This document shows positions 38,014 through 49,318 of a stretch of 64,000 nucleotides of DNA, piece after piece (the stretch's first letter is position 1; every line of letters begins with the position of its first letter). The stretch spans positions 7,496-71,495 of the forward strand of contig CAJNOL010000435.1 of the NCBI GenBank assembly GCA_905250125.1. The letters are read 5' to 3'. The DNA comes from Rotaria sordida. Its lineage: Eukaryota > Rotifera > Eurotatoria > Philodinida > Philodinidae. The translations under genes were made by a program, and so were the position numbers. The notes beneath the pieces are model-generated. The model was not told the origin of the DNA. It searched no databases and saw only the letters and a list, made by a program, of their open reading frames with translations.

Positions 38014-39121
38014 ATGGGTGTATGTATTATTAAAATTTTCTGTAAAAAATCTATTTTTTTTCTGTTTGTGTAGTATCGTGGTATTCGTAAACATTTAAAA
38101 CGACTTCATGCACCAAAACATTGGATGCTTGATAAATTGGGTGGTGTATTTGCACCAAAACCATCATCTGGTCCACATAAAACACGTGAATGTTTACCAT
38201 TAATTATATTTTTACGTAATCGATTAAAATATGCATTAACATATAATGAAGCAAGAAAAATTTGTAAACAACGTCTTATACAAATTGATGGTCGTGTACG
38301 AACTGATTTTCTATTTCCAGCTGGTTTTATGGGTTTGTTTAATGAAATAGAAAAAAAAAAAATTTTCTTTGTTTTGTTTATTCGATTATGTTTTTTATAG
38401 ATGTTATTACAATTGAAAAAACAGGAGAACATTTTCGTTTAATTTATGATGTTAAAGGACGATTTTGTGTTCATCGTATTTCACCAGAAGAAGCTAAAGT
38501 AAGATTGAAAATATTTGTACAACATTAGTTTGTTTACTTCTTTTGTTTTTTTTCTTTAGTATAAATTATGCAAAGTTAAATCTGTACGAATGGGTCCAAA
38601 GAAAGTACCATATATTATAACACATGATGCTCGAACAATTCGTTATCCGGATCCACATATTAAAGCTAATGATACTGTTCAAGTTGATATTGCTACAGGA
38701 AAAATTCAAGAACAGATTAAATTTGATACAGGTATTTTTAATGAAAAACAAAAACTTCATTTTTTTTTTGCATAAGAAATAATTTATTATTTTTTTTTTA
38801 TTTAAGGTAATATCGTTATGATTACTGGTGGGCACAATTTAGGTCGTGTTGGTATCATTCAATCACGTGAACGTCATCCAGGCTCATTTGATATTGTTCA
38901 TGTTAAAGATGCAAATGGACATACATTTGCTACTCGGTAAAAAAATCCGTTGACAAAAAAAAAAAAAATCAGATTTACATATATAAATTTCTTTTAGTTT
39001 GGCTTATGTATTTGTTATTGGTCGTGGACAAAAATCATGGGTATCACTACCAGCCGGTAAAGGTATTCGATTATCAGTTGCTGAAGAACGTGATCGACGA
39101 CTTGCTGGCAAAACTCAATAA
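38014..39121 (+). CDS. RPS4: 40S ribosomal protein eS4 (RPS4)
   Basis: Exons 38014-38019, 38074-38332, 38401-38498, 38560-38731, 38807-38936 and 38998-39121 give 262 residues, the usual eS4 length. The sequence is immediately recognisable: [102 protein letters not shown] and [16 protein letters not shown]. Domain order is N-terminal eS4, S4 RNA-binding, central eS4 and KOW. It is part of the small ribosomal subunit. The first coding exon is just ATG GGT, which fits ribosomal protein genes with intron-interrupted starts. The acceptor-like tract just upstream suggests 5' leader splicing. MSH2 begins 155 bp downstream on the same strand. Confidence 0.97.
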
Positions 39122-39276
39122 TAATTATCAACAATGAACTAACATCATCATTGCGAAAACAAAAAAGAAAAAAGAATTCTTAATGTTTTCTTTATTTGTT
39201 GATAAAATAAAAAAGAATTTGAATAGCTGATTTATAAAAAAAAAAGACGAAACATTGTTTTAGATAAATAAACATA
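39122..39276 (+). promoter_or_regulatory. Short eS4-MSH2 spacer with acceptor-like TTTTAG
   Basis: The 155-bp gap must hold the eS4 3' end (AATAAA-like sequence near 39205) and the MSH2 5' end. CATTGTTTTAG at 39253-39263 ends 13 bases before the MSH2 ATG and looks like a 3' splice site without a visible donor. Bdelloids are known to trans-splice a spliced leader, so this could be a leader acceptor, perhaps in a two-gene operon. That reading is inference. Confidence 0.5.
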
Positions 39277-42200
39277 ATGGAAATTGATAATGAAGAAATT
39301 TTGAATGAATCAACAAATGGAATAACATCAACAGTTGATACAGATTTTTATTTAGCATATAAAAAATTACCAATAAAAACTGCTGTAACTATAAGATTAT
39401 TTGAACGTAATGAATATTATACATGTCATGGTGATGATGCACTTTTTATTGCACGAGAATTATTACATTCAACAAATGCATTAAAATATTGGAAAACATC
39501 AGGTAAAATGAGAAAAATTAACAAACAAAAAAAAAAAATAATTGACTTGTTTTTCAAGATGGAAATAAGCCACTTGAAACAATTTATGTATCAAATAAAC
39601 AATTTGAAGATATTCTTCGTAAACTTTTATTAATTAAACAATATCGTGTTGAAATTTGGAAAAAAACTCAAAAAACATCGAATGATTGGACATTAGCATA
39701 TCATGTAAGTTCGATTGAAGCTTCTCAATAAACGGAAATAACCCGATCGAAAGAAGGAAGTGTGGTACACACACACCCTCCAGACCCGATCGAGCCGTAC
39801 TTTAATACTCTCAATGAAATCTTTTTATCGAAATTAAATAGATACGAGATACTTTTTTTTCCATATTTTTCTATTCAATGATTAGCACACCCTGCACATT
39901 TACGAGGGAACTCTACTAAGTGATTAAAAGCTTTTGAAGTGATATTTTGTCTATAGCTAGGATCTGGTGAGACTAGAAAAAACTGAAAAGGATAAGTCCC
40001 TATAGGTCTTCCTTCCGAGCTTATGACCAATTTATTGGATTTTCGACCCGTAGCAAGGTATTGAGAAAAAAATCGAATGACAAAATTTTGATCTGAAGTT
40101 TTGCCCATATGTAGGCCCCATGGTACTTAGTATGTGCTCAGAAAAAAAACAATTTTTCTTCTATATTCATTATCTCGAGAAAGAAAGATCCGTTTTAATT
40201 GAAACTTTTAGCACATACTAAGGACCATAGGACCTATATATGAGCAAAACCTCAGGTCAAAATTTCATCATTCGATTTTTTTCTAAATACCTTGCCATGG
40301 GCCGAAAACCCAATAAATCGGTCATAGCTTCGGAAGGAAGGTCTATGAAAACTTATCATTTTGAGGTTTTTCTAGTCTCACCAGATTCTAGCTATGGACA
40401 AAATATCACTTCAAAAGCTTTTAATCACTTAGTGAGGTTTCCTCGTTAGGCAACTAGAGCTCATCGGGTTCTAAATATTTGGATCCAGACTAGTCCTGAT
40501 AAGTTGATCAAAAGATTTTCGATAAAGTTGCAATGTTTCTGGAGTTTTATTAAAAGAAAATAATTTTCTAAAGATTATGACGAGATCATCATTTTTTGAA
40601 TTCTCCTCTGCAACTACTATTTGTTAGCCGTCTCAGAACAATACTTTACTGATATCCATCATTCGAGGTATGATTTTCCCCAGATAAATATGCTCTTCGC
40701 CGAAAAGTACTTCATCGAAAGCATTTTCTGGTCACGCAGGGCGCTCCAAAGGTGTGGATGTGGGCAAAATGAGTTGGCCTCTTCATGCTTAACAAGCCAG
40801 TATAAAAATTAAGGCGGTTTGAACGGTCTAAAGCAGCAAACGAGTCTTTCGGCGAAGTGCATTACAACCTTTTTTTTGAATTACTTCAAGATATATATAT
40901 ATATATGTCTATAATAATAATGTAGGGATCACCTGGTAATTTAACTCAATTTGAAGATATACTTTTTTCATCATCTTCAACTTCACAAGAATCATCCGGT
41001 GTACTTTCATGTAAATTAGCAACAGAGAATGGTGTTACTGTAAGTATTTTATTTGTAGATTTTCCATTTTGTTAGAAAATAATATCGTATTATATTTATG
41101 TTTTCTTTTTTTATTTTTAGATGCTTGGCTTAGCATTGATCGATGTACATACGTTAACAATTAAATTATGTCAAGTAACTGTATCTAATCATTATTCAAA
41201 TTTAGAAGTAAGAATAAAAATTTAATTGAAATTTAAACTTTTTTCAATTTACAAAAAAAAAGACAATTCTTGTTCAACTTGCTCCAAAAGAATGTTTATT
41301 ACCAACATTTACATCAACAGAAGATAATTATTTACAATTAAAAAAAGTTATTGAAAAATCTGGTGTACTTGTTACAGAACGACCAAAAGGTTAAATATGA
41401 ATATTATTATACAATAATAAGATAATTTATATGTTTTTATTATTTAGTTGATTTCTCTTCAAAAGATATAAAACAAGATCTTTGTCGTCTTTTAATTAAA
41501 AGTAAAGATGAAGATAATGATAAATTTGAAATGAAAGTTGGTGTTATGCGTAGGTGTCTTTTTTTCTATTATTGTTTGATACTTTATAAGATATTTTTCT
41601 TCTTTAGCTGAAATGCAAATGGAATATGCTAAATGTGCATTATCAGCTGCTATTAAATTTCTTCAAGTAAAAAAAAAAAAAGAAAACAAATTTTCACTGC
41701 GAAAATTTTATTATTATTATTTCTTTTTCTTTTTTTTTTGTAGTTACTTGCAGACAAAAATCAATTAAATCTATTTCATTTAAAAACACATCAACCTGAT
41801 CTATATATGAGACTTGATACAGCAGCTATGATTGCACTTAATATTTTTCCTGATAGTCGACAACGACCAGATTTCAGTTAGTAGATCCTTTTTTTCTTTT
41901 GATCTAATCGAGTAATTCAAAATAATTCAGGTGCAAATTCAAAATCTTCAAGTCTCTATGGTTTACTTAATAATTGTCGTACAGCTCAAGGACAACGATT
42001 ACTTATGCAATGGTTAAAACAACCATTAACTGATATGGCAAAAATTAGTATGATTTCTGTTTTTCCACATCTATCTTCATTTTATAAAAGTAAATTTTGT
42101 GTTTTTTTTGATAGATGAACGATTGGATATTGTTGATGCATTTGTAAATGATTCTAGTATTCGAAATTTTATTACACAAGATTTTCTTGGTCGTATACCT

Positions 42201-45200
42201 GATTTTGAACGTCTTGTACGAAAATTTATTCGAAAAAAAGCAAATCTTGAAGTATAAAAACAAAGAAAAAAAATTTTTATATCTTTTCTTTTTTTTTTCC
42301 TTTGATTTTCTTTTAGGATTGTTATAAAATTTATGTTGCTGTTAATAAAATGCCAAAATTAATTGAATATATTAGTGAATTTAATGGACCTAATAAAGAT
42401 GTACTTAATCATCTTATTATTCAACCACTACAAGTATTGAAATAAATCATTTGTTTTTTTTTCTATTTAATTTAACAAAAAAAAAAAATAATCATGTTTG
42501 TTTGTTTTAGGGAATGATTGAAATATTTAGTAAATATATTGAAATGATTGAAACAACAATGGATTTAGATCGTATTGGAAATCATGAATATATTATTAAA
42601 CCAGATTATGATAAAGATTTAAAAGGTTATTAAGAAAATTTTCTTTTACTAATGCCAAAATTTCAAGGCAAATGATCAATTTTTCAATAACTTTGGATAT
42701 AGATCTACGGTTTTCACCATTAGAAAGAGAAGAATATTTTTCTTGTTCAGCTATTGAAACTTATTCCTTCTTGAGCTACGCAAGTCCGAACTGTATAACT
42801 TGTTTCATTTCGAGTTTATTGGCATTTTACCAAGATTTTTAAAATCGGCCAACCAAGCTACCATAGATAAAGACAAGAATAATCGACCATGCTGAGTCGA
42901 ATAGTAGCATTTGTTTTCAATTTTGAAGCTGTCTTAGACAACTTCAAAACTGAAAATAAATGTTACTACTCGACTCAGCATGGTTGATTACCCTTGTTCT
43001 GACTTACGGTAACTTGGTTGGCCGATTTCGTGAGTCTTGAGAAAACGTCAAAAACTCCTAAATGAAACAAGTTATAGAGTTTGATCTTGTATAGCTCGCA
43101 GAAGTTGCCTAATCCGAGTTCGAATATAAATGACGAGCTAATTGTTTATTATTATTTCGAAAATAAAAAATCGTCTTCCATGTCGAAAAAGCAAAAGATC
43201 AAAATTTTATATAATTCGAAGGCACATCCATACGGATATATCAAAAAAGCTCAAAACAGAAATTTTTCTAAATTATAATAATGAATCTCATGCAGACTAT
43301 TCTCATCTGACATACTAGAAGTATCATCTAAGATGCTACGAGTATCACGTACGATACTTCAGTCATTCTTTGGGATATCTCAGATAGCATTTTCCTATAG
43401 CTCTTCGAAGTCTACACTGAGCACATATGTGAGAATTAAATATAATGTTAACTAAAGGCTAACATCTTGACATTTATTCTGATTCGAATAATGTGTTAGG
43501 GCTAATCTGAGTGCAACGCATCCAGTGCCCAAAACGGCTTTTTCTCGCGTAACTAACCTTTTTTTTTCAGCGTCGCGGCGTGAAAGCACCGCGACCCATA
43601 CTCGTCTCTGTGTACACAGTGATGAACGAAACAAAAATTGAAATAAAAACAAATTTATTACAGATCAGAGACCGACATTAGGACAGGACTGTTCTGTTGC
43701 CCTAACATCCTGTCCTGTCCCACAGGGCAAAGTTTTTTTTTCGTCCTGTGCTGATCACCTTGCAGGGCGCCTATACCAGGGCACAGGGCAGGACAGGGCG
43801 TGTTATTTTTCCCTGGTGAATCATTACTAATTCTCAAGTTATATTTTTTTAGGCAAAATTTTCAATCATTTGTACAGTCACATAAGGCGTCGCTGTAAGC
43901 CAATCATGTTTACATTTCATCCATTGTATATTTTAGCGACAATTTTTACGATTCATCTCGAACTATCATTTGTTTCATCTGAATAGAATAGGAACAGAAA
44001 GAATACAATAACCAGATTATCTATCTTGATAGCAAAAACAGACTATCGTGTATGTCTACTTTTTTAATTTCATTTATTACGTTGAACATTTTCATTTGTT
44101 TTTGTGAGTTTCGCTTACATACTCAACGTTTTTCATTTTATATTTATTGATATTGACTAGTTGGTACTCTATTTTCATTTGAATATGGGGATTAGTATCT
44201 TGTAGCATTTTTGAAATGATTTAAAGTATGTATAATGAAAAGAAAAAGTGCCTTTAAATCTTCTTCAGGTTATAAATTTTGTTTCGGAATATAGAATCAA
44301 TCTAAAACTCTTCAGACCGCCCTGTCTTGCCCAGCCCTGCTCTGAGGACAGGACAGGGCAAAAAAAAATGTCCTGTGTCGGTCTCTGTTACAGATCAAAT
44401 CTCAATAGCTTACGAACTCACCTGATTAGTCAATAGATGAACAATAAAAATATTCTTCTCTTTCCAATGATAGAAATTATAGATGTCTATTGAAAGTTAT
44501 TGAAAAAGTGATCATCTGTCATGTATTTTCGTGATGATAGTAATCGATCTTATTTTTTCTTTTGTTTAGAATGTCGAAAAAAACAAGATGAATTAGAATC
44601 AAAAATGCATGATGATTTATCATCTATATGTGATAAATTATCTTCATATTTATCTTCAACACCAAGTCGTTCATCAATATCAAAAAAGAATGGAAATGAA
44701 ACAACACGTGAACCAATACGATTAGTTTATGATCCAAAACAAGGTGGATGGTTATATCGAATAAATCGTAAAGAAAGTGCAACTTTACAAAAACAATTAC
44801 CTAATATAACAATAAAAGTAACAAAAAAAGAAGGTATCTTCTTTCAAACATCACGTTTGAATGATCTTAATACAAAATATTCTATGCTTAATGCAACTTA
44901 TAATGAAACATCAAAAGAACTTATTGATGAAGTTTTAAATATTGCTTCAAGTTATTGTGATTCACTTAGTCAATTAGCTGAGTAAGTTTAAATAATTTGA
45001 AATGTAGTCGATGTTTGTTTATTTTTTTTCTTCTTCTTATAATTAGAATTCTAGCTCAAATTGATTGTCTTGTATCATTTGCAATAGCTTCAGTTAATGG
45101 TAATTATATACGACCAATATTTAGTAATGAACAACAAAAAATACATCTTATCGATTCACGTCATCCATGTGTTGAAAAACAAGATAATATTAATTTTATT

Positions 45201-46290
45201 TCAAATACAGTTGAATTAGATCGAAATAAACAACGATTTCAAATAATTACAGGTAAAATATCCTATGATAATATTTATTATTAATTTTTTTTCTTCTCAG
45301 GTCCAAATATGGGTGGAAAATCAACATATATACGTCAGGTAGAAAAAAAAACAACCAATTTATTTAGAAAAAAGTTTAAGAATCTTTGGTTATTTTAGGT
45401 TGGCGTTATTCAATTAATGGCACAAGTTGGATGTTTTGTACCATGTACTTCATGTCATACAACTATTGTTGATTGTATTCTTGCTCGACTTGGTGCTAAT
45501 GATGATTTATCTCTTGGTGTTTCAACATTTATGTCTGAAATGTTAGAAATGTCAACAATTTTAGATATAGCAACAAGTAATTCACTTTTAATTATTGATG
45601 AACTTGGTCGAGGAACAGTAAGTTTATTAAATTAAATTTTTTTTTCAAAAATAATGTTTTTTTTAAATAAATCGTTTTATTAAAATTGATTTTTTTCTAG
45701 TCAACTTATGATGGATTTGGTCTTGCTTGGGCTGTTGCACATTATATTTGTACAACAATAAAATGTTTTTGTTTATTTGCAACACATTTTCATGAATTAA
45801 CATCAATTGAAGAAGAACAACCAGGTATAATACAAAATTTTCATGTTGATGCATTACCAGTTAATGATCAACTTGTTTTACTTTATAAATTAAAACCTGG
45901 TGTATGTGATCAAAGTTTTGGGTTTGTATATATTTAATAATAAGATAATATTCCAATGAAAAAAAATTTTTTTTTTTTGTTTTTAGTATTCATGTAGCAC
46001 AATTAGCACAATTTCCAGAACATGTTATTGAATTTGCTAAAAAACGTGCACAAGAATTAGAAGAATTTAATAGTAATGAAAATAGAAAAGAAAATATTGG
46101 ACATGGATTTGCTTCAAGTGTAATGATATTTTAAAAGAATTATATATTTAGATTTTTTTGTTTTTTGTAGGAATCAGTTGATTTAATTTGGAATGAACTT
46201 GAAAAATTAAAATCAATCAATGATCAAGAACAAGCACATAAAATGGTTCTTAGTCTTTTGAATAAAGCAGGAAATGTTGGTTTACTGTGA
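39277..46290 (+). CDS. MSH2: DNA mismatch repair ATPase MSH2
   Basis: Nineteen exons: 39277-39502, 39559-39704, 40926-41039, 41121-41207, 41263-41389, 41448-41549, 41608-41666, 41744-41876, 41931-42047, 42115-42251, 42317-42433, 42511-42625, 44570-44981, 45047-45252, 45301-45338, 45399-45617, 45701-45921, 45987-46119, 46171-46290. All phases agree; 942 residues, close to human MSH2. It pairs with MSH6 or MSH3 to recognise mispairs. Landmarks in order: [57 protein letters not shown], lever and clamp region, Walker [10 protein letters not shown] (about 700-708, split by an intron), [20 protein letters not shown], Walker [19 protein letters not shown] (DE at 779-780), FATHFHELT, and [18 protein letters not shown]. 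All ATPase residues are intact. Introns 2 (1.2 kb) and 12 (1.9 kb) are enlarged by repeats; the others are under 100 bp. Confidence 0.97.
39888..40455. mobile_element. Palindromic MITE in MSH2 intron 2
   Basis: Arms of about 39888-40132 and 40210-40455 are reverse complements, with matching pieces such as AAGCTTTTGAAGTGATATTT and its complement, and TTCCTTCCGAGCTTATGACC against GGTCATAGCTTCGGAAGGAA. The spacer of about 75 bp is AT-rich. Each arm retains an open frame of about 70 codons encoding nearly the same peptide (minus 40108-39875; plus 40240-40449), see findings. No transposase is recognised; the target duplication is not resolved. Confidence 0.8.
42765..43105. mobile_element. Small palindromic MITE in MSH2 intron 12
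   Basis: Two arms (about 42765-42930 and 42945-43105) fold back around a TTCAATTTTGAAG centre. Both contain a CATGCTGAGTCGA motif or its complement, a GGCCGATTT/AAATCGGCC block and an AACTTGTTTCATTT block. A diverged copy with the same CTCAGCATG motif lies in an intron of the downstream four-pass membrane protein gene, so it is a dispersed family. Confidence 0.72.
43666..44387. mobile_element. hAT-like non-autonomous element in MSH2 intron 12
   Basis: Terminal inverted repeats are a perfect 12-bp pair: CAGAGACCGACA (43666-43677) and TGTCGGTCTCTG (44376-44387). They are flanked by an exact 8-bp target duplication TTACAGAT (43658-43665 and 44388-44395). 8-bp duplications and CAG...CTG ends are hallmarks of the hAT superfamily. 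Inside each end are several GGACAGGACAGGGC-like subterminal motifs in both orientations, likely transposase-binding sites. At 722 bp with no transposase frame it must be mobilised in trans. Intact ends and duplication suggest a fairly recent insertion. Confidence 0.9.
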
Positions 46291-46681
46291 TTTATTATTG
46301 TGTCAGATGTGTACAAAAAAAAACAAACAAGTCATTTTTTTTCTTCTATTATTATTTATTTTTTTTTTTTTGTTCTTACAATTGAAAGATTCTAATAAAA
46401 ATGTTATCAATCAAGAAATAGAGAGAAGATAATGATAAAGAACTTACTGACAAGATACTAGTATTTTCAAAACTTGATTTAGAACGTCGGAAATTCTTAA
46501 AAATCAAATATCTACTTTTGTGTCGTCACGATAGCGATGACACAGCTGAATTGCTTGAGCATTGGCGGTGACGGCTCAGACGATCAACTTACACATCTAT
46601 TCAGATATTATAACGAGACATTTTTGATAAACATTGTGTGAGCATCTGCAACGGCGCGTGACGTAGAGTGGTTGAAAGATC

Positions 46682-46920
46682 GGAATTTTCAGTCCGTGAC
46701 CTCATTGACCCTTTAAAAAAATTTTTTTTTAATTAGTTGCTACATATCGTAGTGCTAAGCAAGAAGTCATAATGGGTCTGGGTATCTGAGTCTGAGTCTT
46801 CTCTTAATTGACATACACACCTATTATGACCTCCTGCTGAGTATTACGATATCCAGCAACTAGTTAAAAAAAAAATTAAATTTTTCATTTTAGGAGTCAA
46901 TGAGATCACGGGCTGGAATT
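46682..46920. repeat. 240-bp palindrome downstream of MSH2
   Basis: TCAGTCCGTGACCTCATTGA at the left pairs with TCAATGAGATCACGGGCTGG at the right. Further in, a T run pairs with an A run, and ATTAGTTGCTACATATCGTA pairs with TACGATATCCAGCAACTAGT. The centre contains GGGTCTGGGTATCTGAGTC. No coding content. It directly abuts the hAT-like repeat at 46939. Confidence 0.75.
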
Positions 46921-46938
46921 CATGTAACCCGAGTGGTT

Positions 46939-47208
46939 CAGAGCTGGACACAGGACAACTTTTTCTGTTCTGTTCTGCTATCTTCGTCCTTAGAGGTGTG
47001 ACAAAGAGAAAAAAGTGGGCGGGGGGGGGGGGGGGGCGGAAGGAAATTTTTTGAGAATTGAAAAGATGCATATACGGTTTTTAAAAAGGGGGGGGGGGGG
47101 CCCCCCCCCCCCCCCCCCCCCCCCCTGCATGCCACATCCCTGTCCGTCCTAGTGGGCGACAGAACAAGACGTATATTATAGGTTTGTCCTGTCCTATGCC
47201 TAGTTCTG
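46939..47208. mobile_element. hAT-like repeat with long G and C runs
   Basis: Left end CAGAGCTGGACACAGGACA and right end GTCCTATGCCTAGTTCTG are imperfect inverted repeats carrying the same GGACAGGAC-type subterminal motif as the element at 43666. Possible target duplication GAGTGGTT/GAGGTGTC matches at only 5 of 8 positions. The interior has a G16 run (47021-47036) and a G13 run immediately followed by C25 (47088-47125). It is probably a diverged relative of the MSH2 intron element; homopolymer lengths may be assembly-affected. Confidence 0.55.
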
Positions 47209-49318
47209 GAGGTGTCTGAATTTTTACACCTATACTTCAACACCTCTTTTAGGTCCTGTTTCACAAAATCAGGTTTACCATATATCCTAATTCCAGGTTT
47301 TGACTTTAACTTCTAGAGATATTGTGAGTTAATAAAAAAAATTATACACGGTAGTCAAAAAAAAGATTTACTTCCTTAGAAAATATAATTCCTGAATTCA
47401 TAATATTCATTTGTTTTTTTTTTGAATCAATTTCTTTTGCAATAGATAGAACTGGAAAAAAGCTTCTTTTGAAAATACTCTACTGTTAGTTAGAAGAAAA
47501 AAAATAGATTGTTTGTAAAAATTCAATAATTCGGTAACGAAATTGTATGACAACCGAAAATTCTCAGGTTATATTTCTCGATGTTAGTAGATTAAGTAGA
47601 CTTTAATTTTTGAGAATTATTACCAGTTTAGTAAGATTATTAAAATATTTGTACAATAGCAGGATTGTATATTTTTTACTAATTCGATTCTTTCGTCACT
47701 TGAATTAATTAGTTTCAATTATAATTCATTATATGCCATAGATAAGGCGTTTCAATAACTATAAAATATTGAATTATGCTAAGAGTGGACATCTGGCTGG
47801 AGCTAACGAATCAAATGCCTTATATGCCATCAATAGATTAATCTAAATAAATTTTATGGTTTACATAAATCGTGAAAATTTAAGTTCTGATAGTTCTTCG
47901 AACAACGATGAAATTCAATGACGACATCAAGTTTAATGGTCATCTTTTTTTTTTCATTTTATATAACTTCTAACGAAATATGTCCACTATCAAGTTTATA
48001 TAACAAAGTTAAAAAAATTCTTGATCGAAATGGACATCATTTAATTATTCTTCGAAATAAAATTGCTACATATGTTTCTAATTTTTGATTTAAAAAAAAA
48101 GAAATAAATCTTCTGATAAACTCGCGATTTTTCACAATAAATCAACTGATTTCTGAAGTTGAGATTTAATAGGTCTGTTTAAAAACTTCATTTATCACAA
48201 TTTTTTTTTTGTATAGATGTTTTAATGATAGTTTTTTAATTAAAACATACCCTTCATAGTTATACAATGTTATATACGTATGTGTGTCAATCACACAAAT
48301 AAGTGTAGTAACTATATTTAAAACAATAAAGTACCGTCGCCATTTAAATGCACCAAGAAATTTAAGGTTCATTTAACTAAAATAATATATATGTATATTA
48401 CATATTAACTGACAACTTCAATGTCATTATTTTCAATGTGTAATAATTTTAATGGTGACGTAATAAAGTACAAAGACTGTCTCTATATGAATATGTGTAT
48501 CAATTTGACTACCGTGAAATGTTTCATTAATTTCACAGAAAAACTGTATCTTGTTCAATATGTAATCTTTTCTTTTCTTTCTTTTTTTTTACGTACGCAA
48601 ATAAACAAATTGGGCTCTTTTTTTATATTCTTGTCGTATATTAATAAGACTTTTTCATACGAAGAAACGTTAACATTAAGATGATGACAGTAAAATGGAC
48701 AAAAAAAATTCAACGGTTCAATGAACGTGACAATAGAGTAGACCAATAGTCTATTTAATAGGTTGTGTCTCCTCATTGCTACGATCATTCGATATCAAAA
48801 TAGATATAAACGAAAGTAAGGTAGAAAGAAAAAAAACATGAACGTGTTTTTTTGTGTGTGATAATCGATGGGGTGCATCTAGCTTAGATAAACATTTGTA
48901 TAAGCATACTTGTATCTGCGCATTCAAAATTGAGACGAATAGGAGGGAGCGAAGATTTGCGTCTCGTCTATTTATTGAACAAAAGAAAGAGAAAGGAGAA
49001 TGATGAGATATCTTTGCTCATTTATGTGTGACCATTTAATATCTTATCTATCACTGTTATAGTTCGTTTTTTTGTGCTCAAAGTTAGTGAAGCAATAATT
49101 GGATTGACCGAACGTGTTGTCCGATCATTAATACGTCTCGACATTATCGTTTATATTACATTTTACCATTTGAATGAAACACTATTAATAATATATATAC
49201 ATATATATATTATATTACATATTACAATATACATGCAAGATATTTTTTATATTTAAATTCATATCTTCTGATAAAAAATTTTTTATTTTATTTTATTAAA
49301 CAAAATATTAATATTTAA
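47209..49318. other. Intergenic and promoter region of the four-pass membrane gene
   Basis: AT-rich, no supported gene. A short diverged inverted pair with ATAAGGCGTTT and AAATGCCTTAT occurs near 47740-47835. Open stretches at 48166-48372, 48421-48684 and 49074-49256 have no family or splice support. TATATA-rich sequence at 49185-49215 precedes the ATG at 49319 by about 110 bp. Confidence 0.5.

Noticed and set aside
46600..46720. tRNA- or SINE-like GAGTGGTTGAAAG sequence
   Set aside because: No B-box and no cloverleaf can be drawn; the stretch belongs to the palindrome and its flank.
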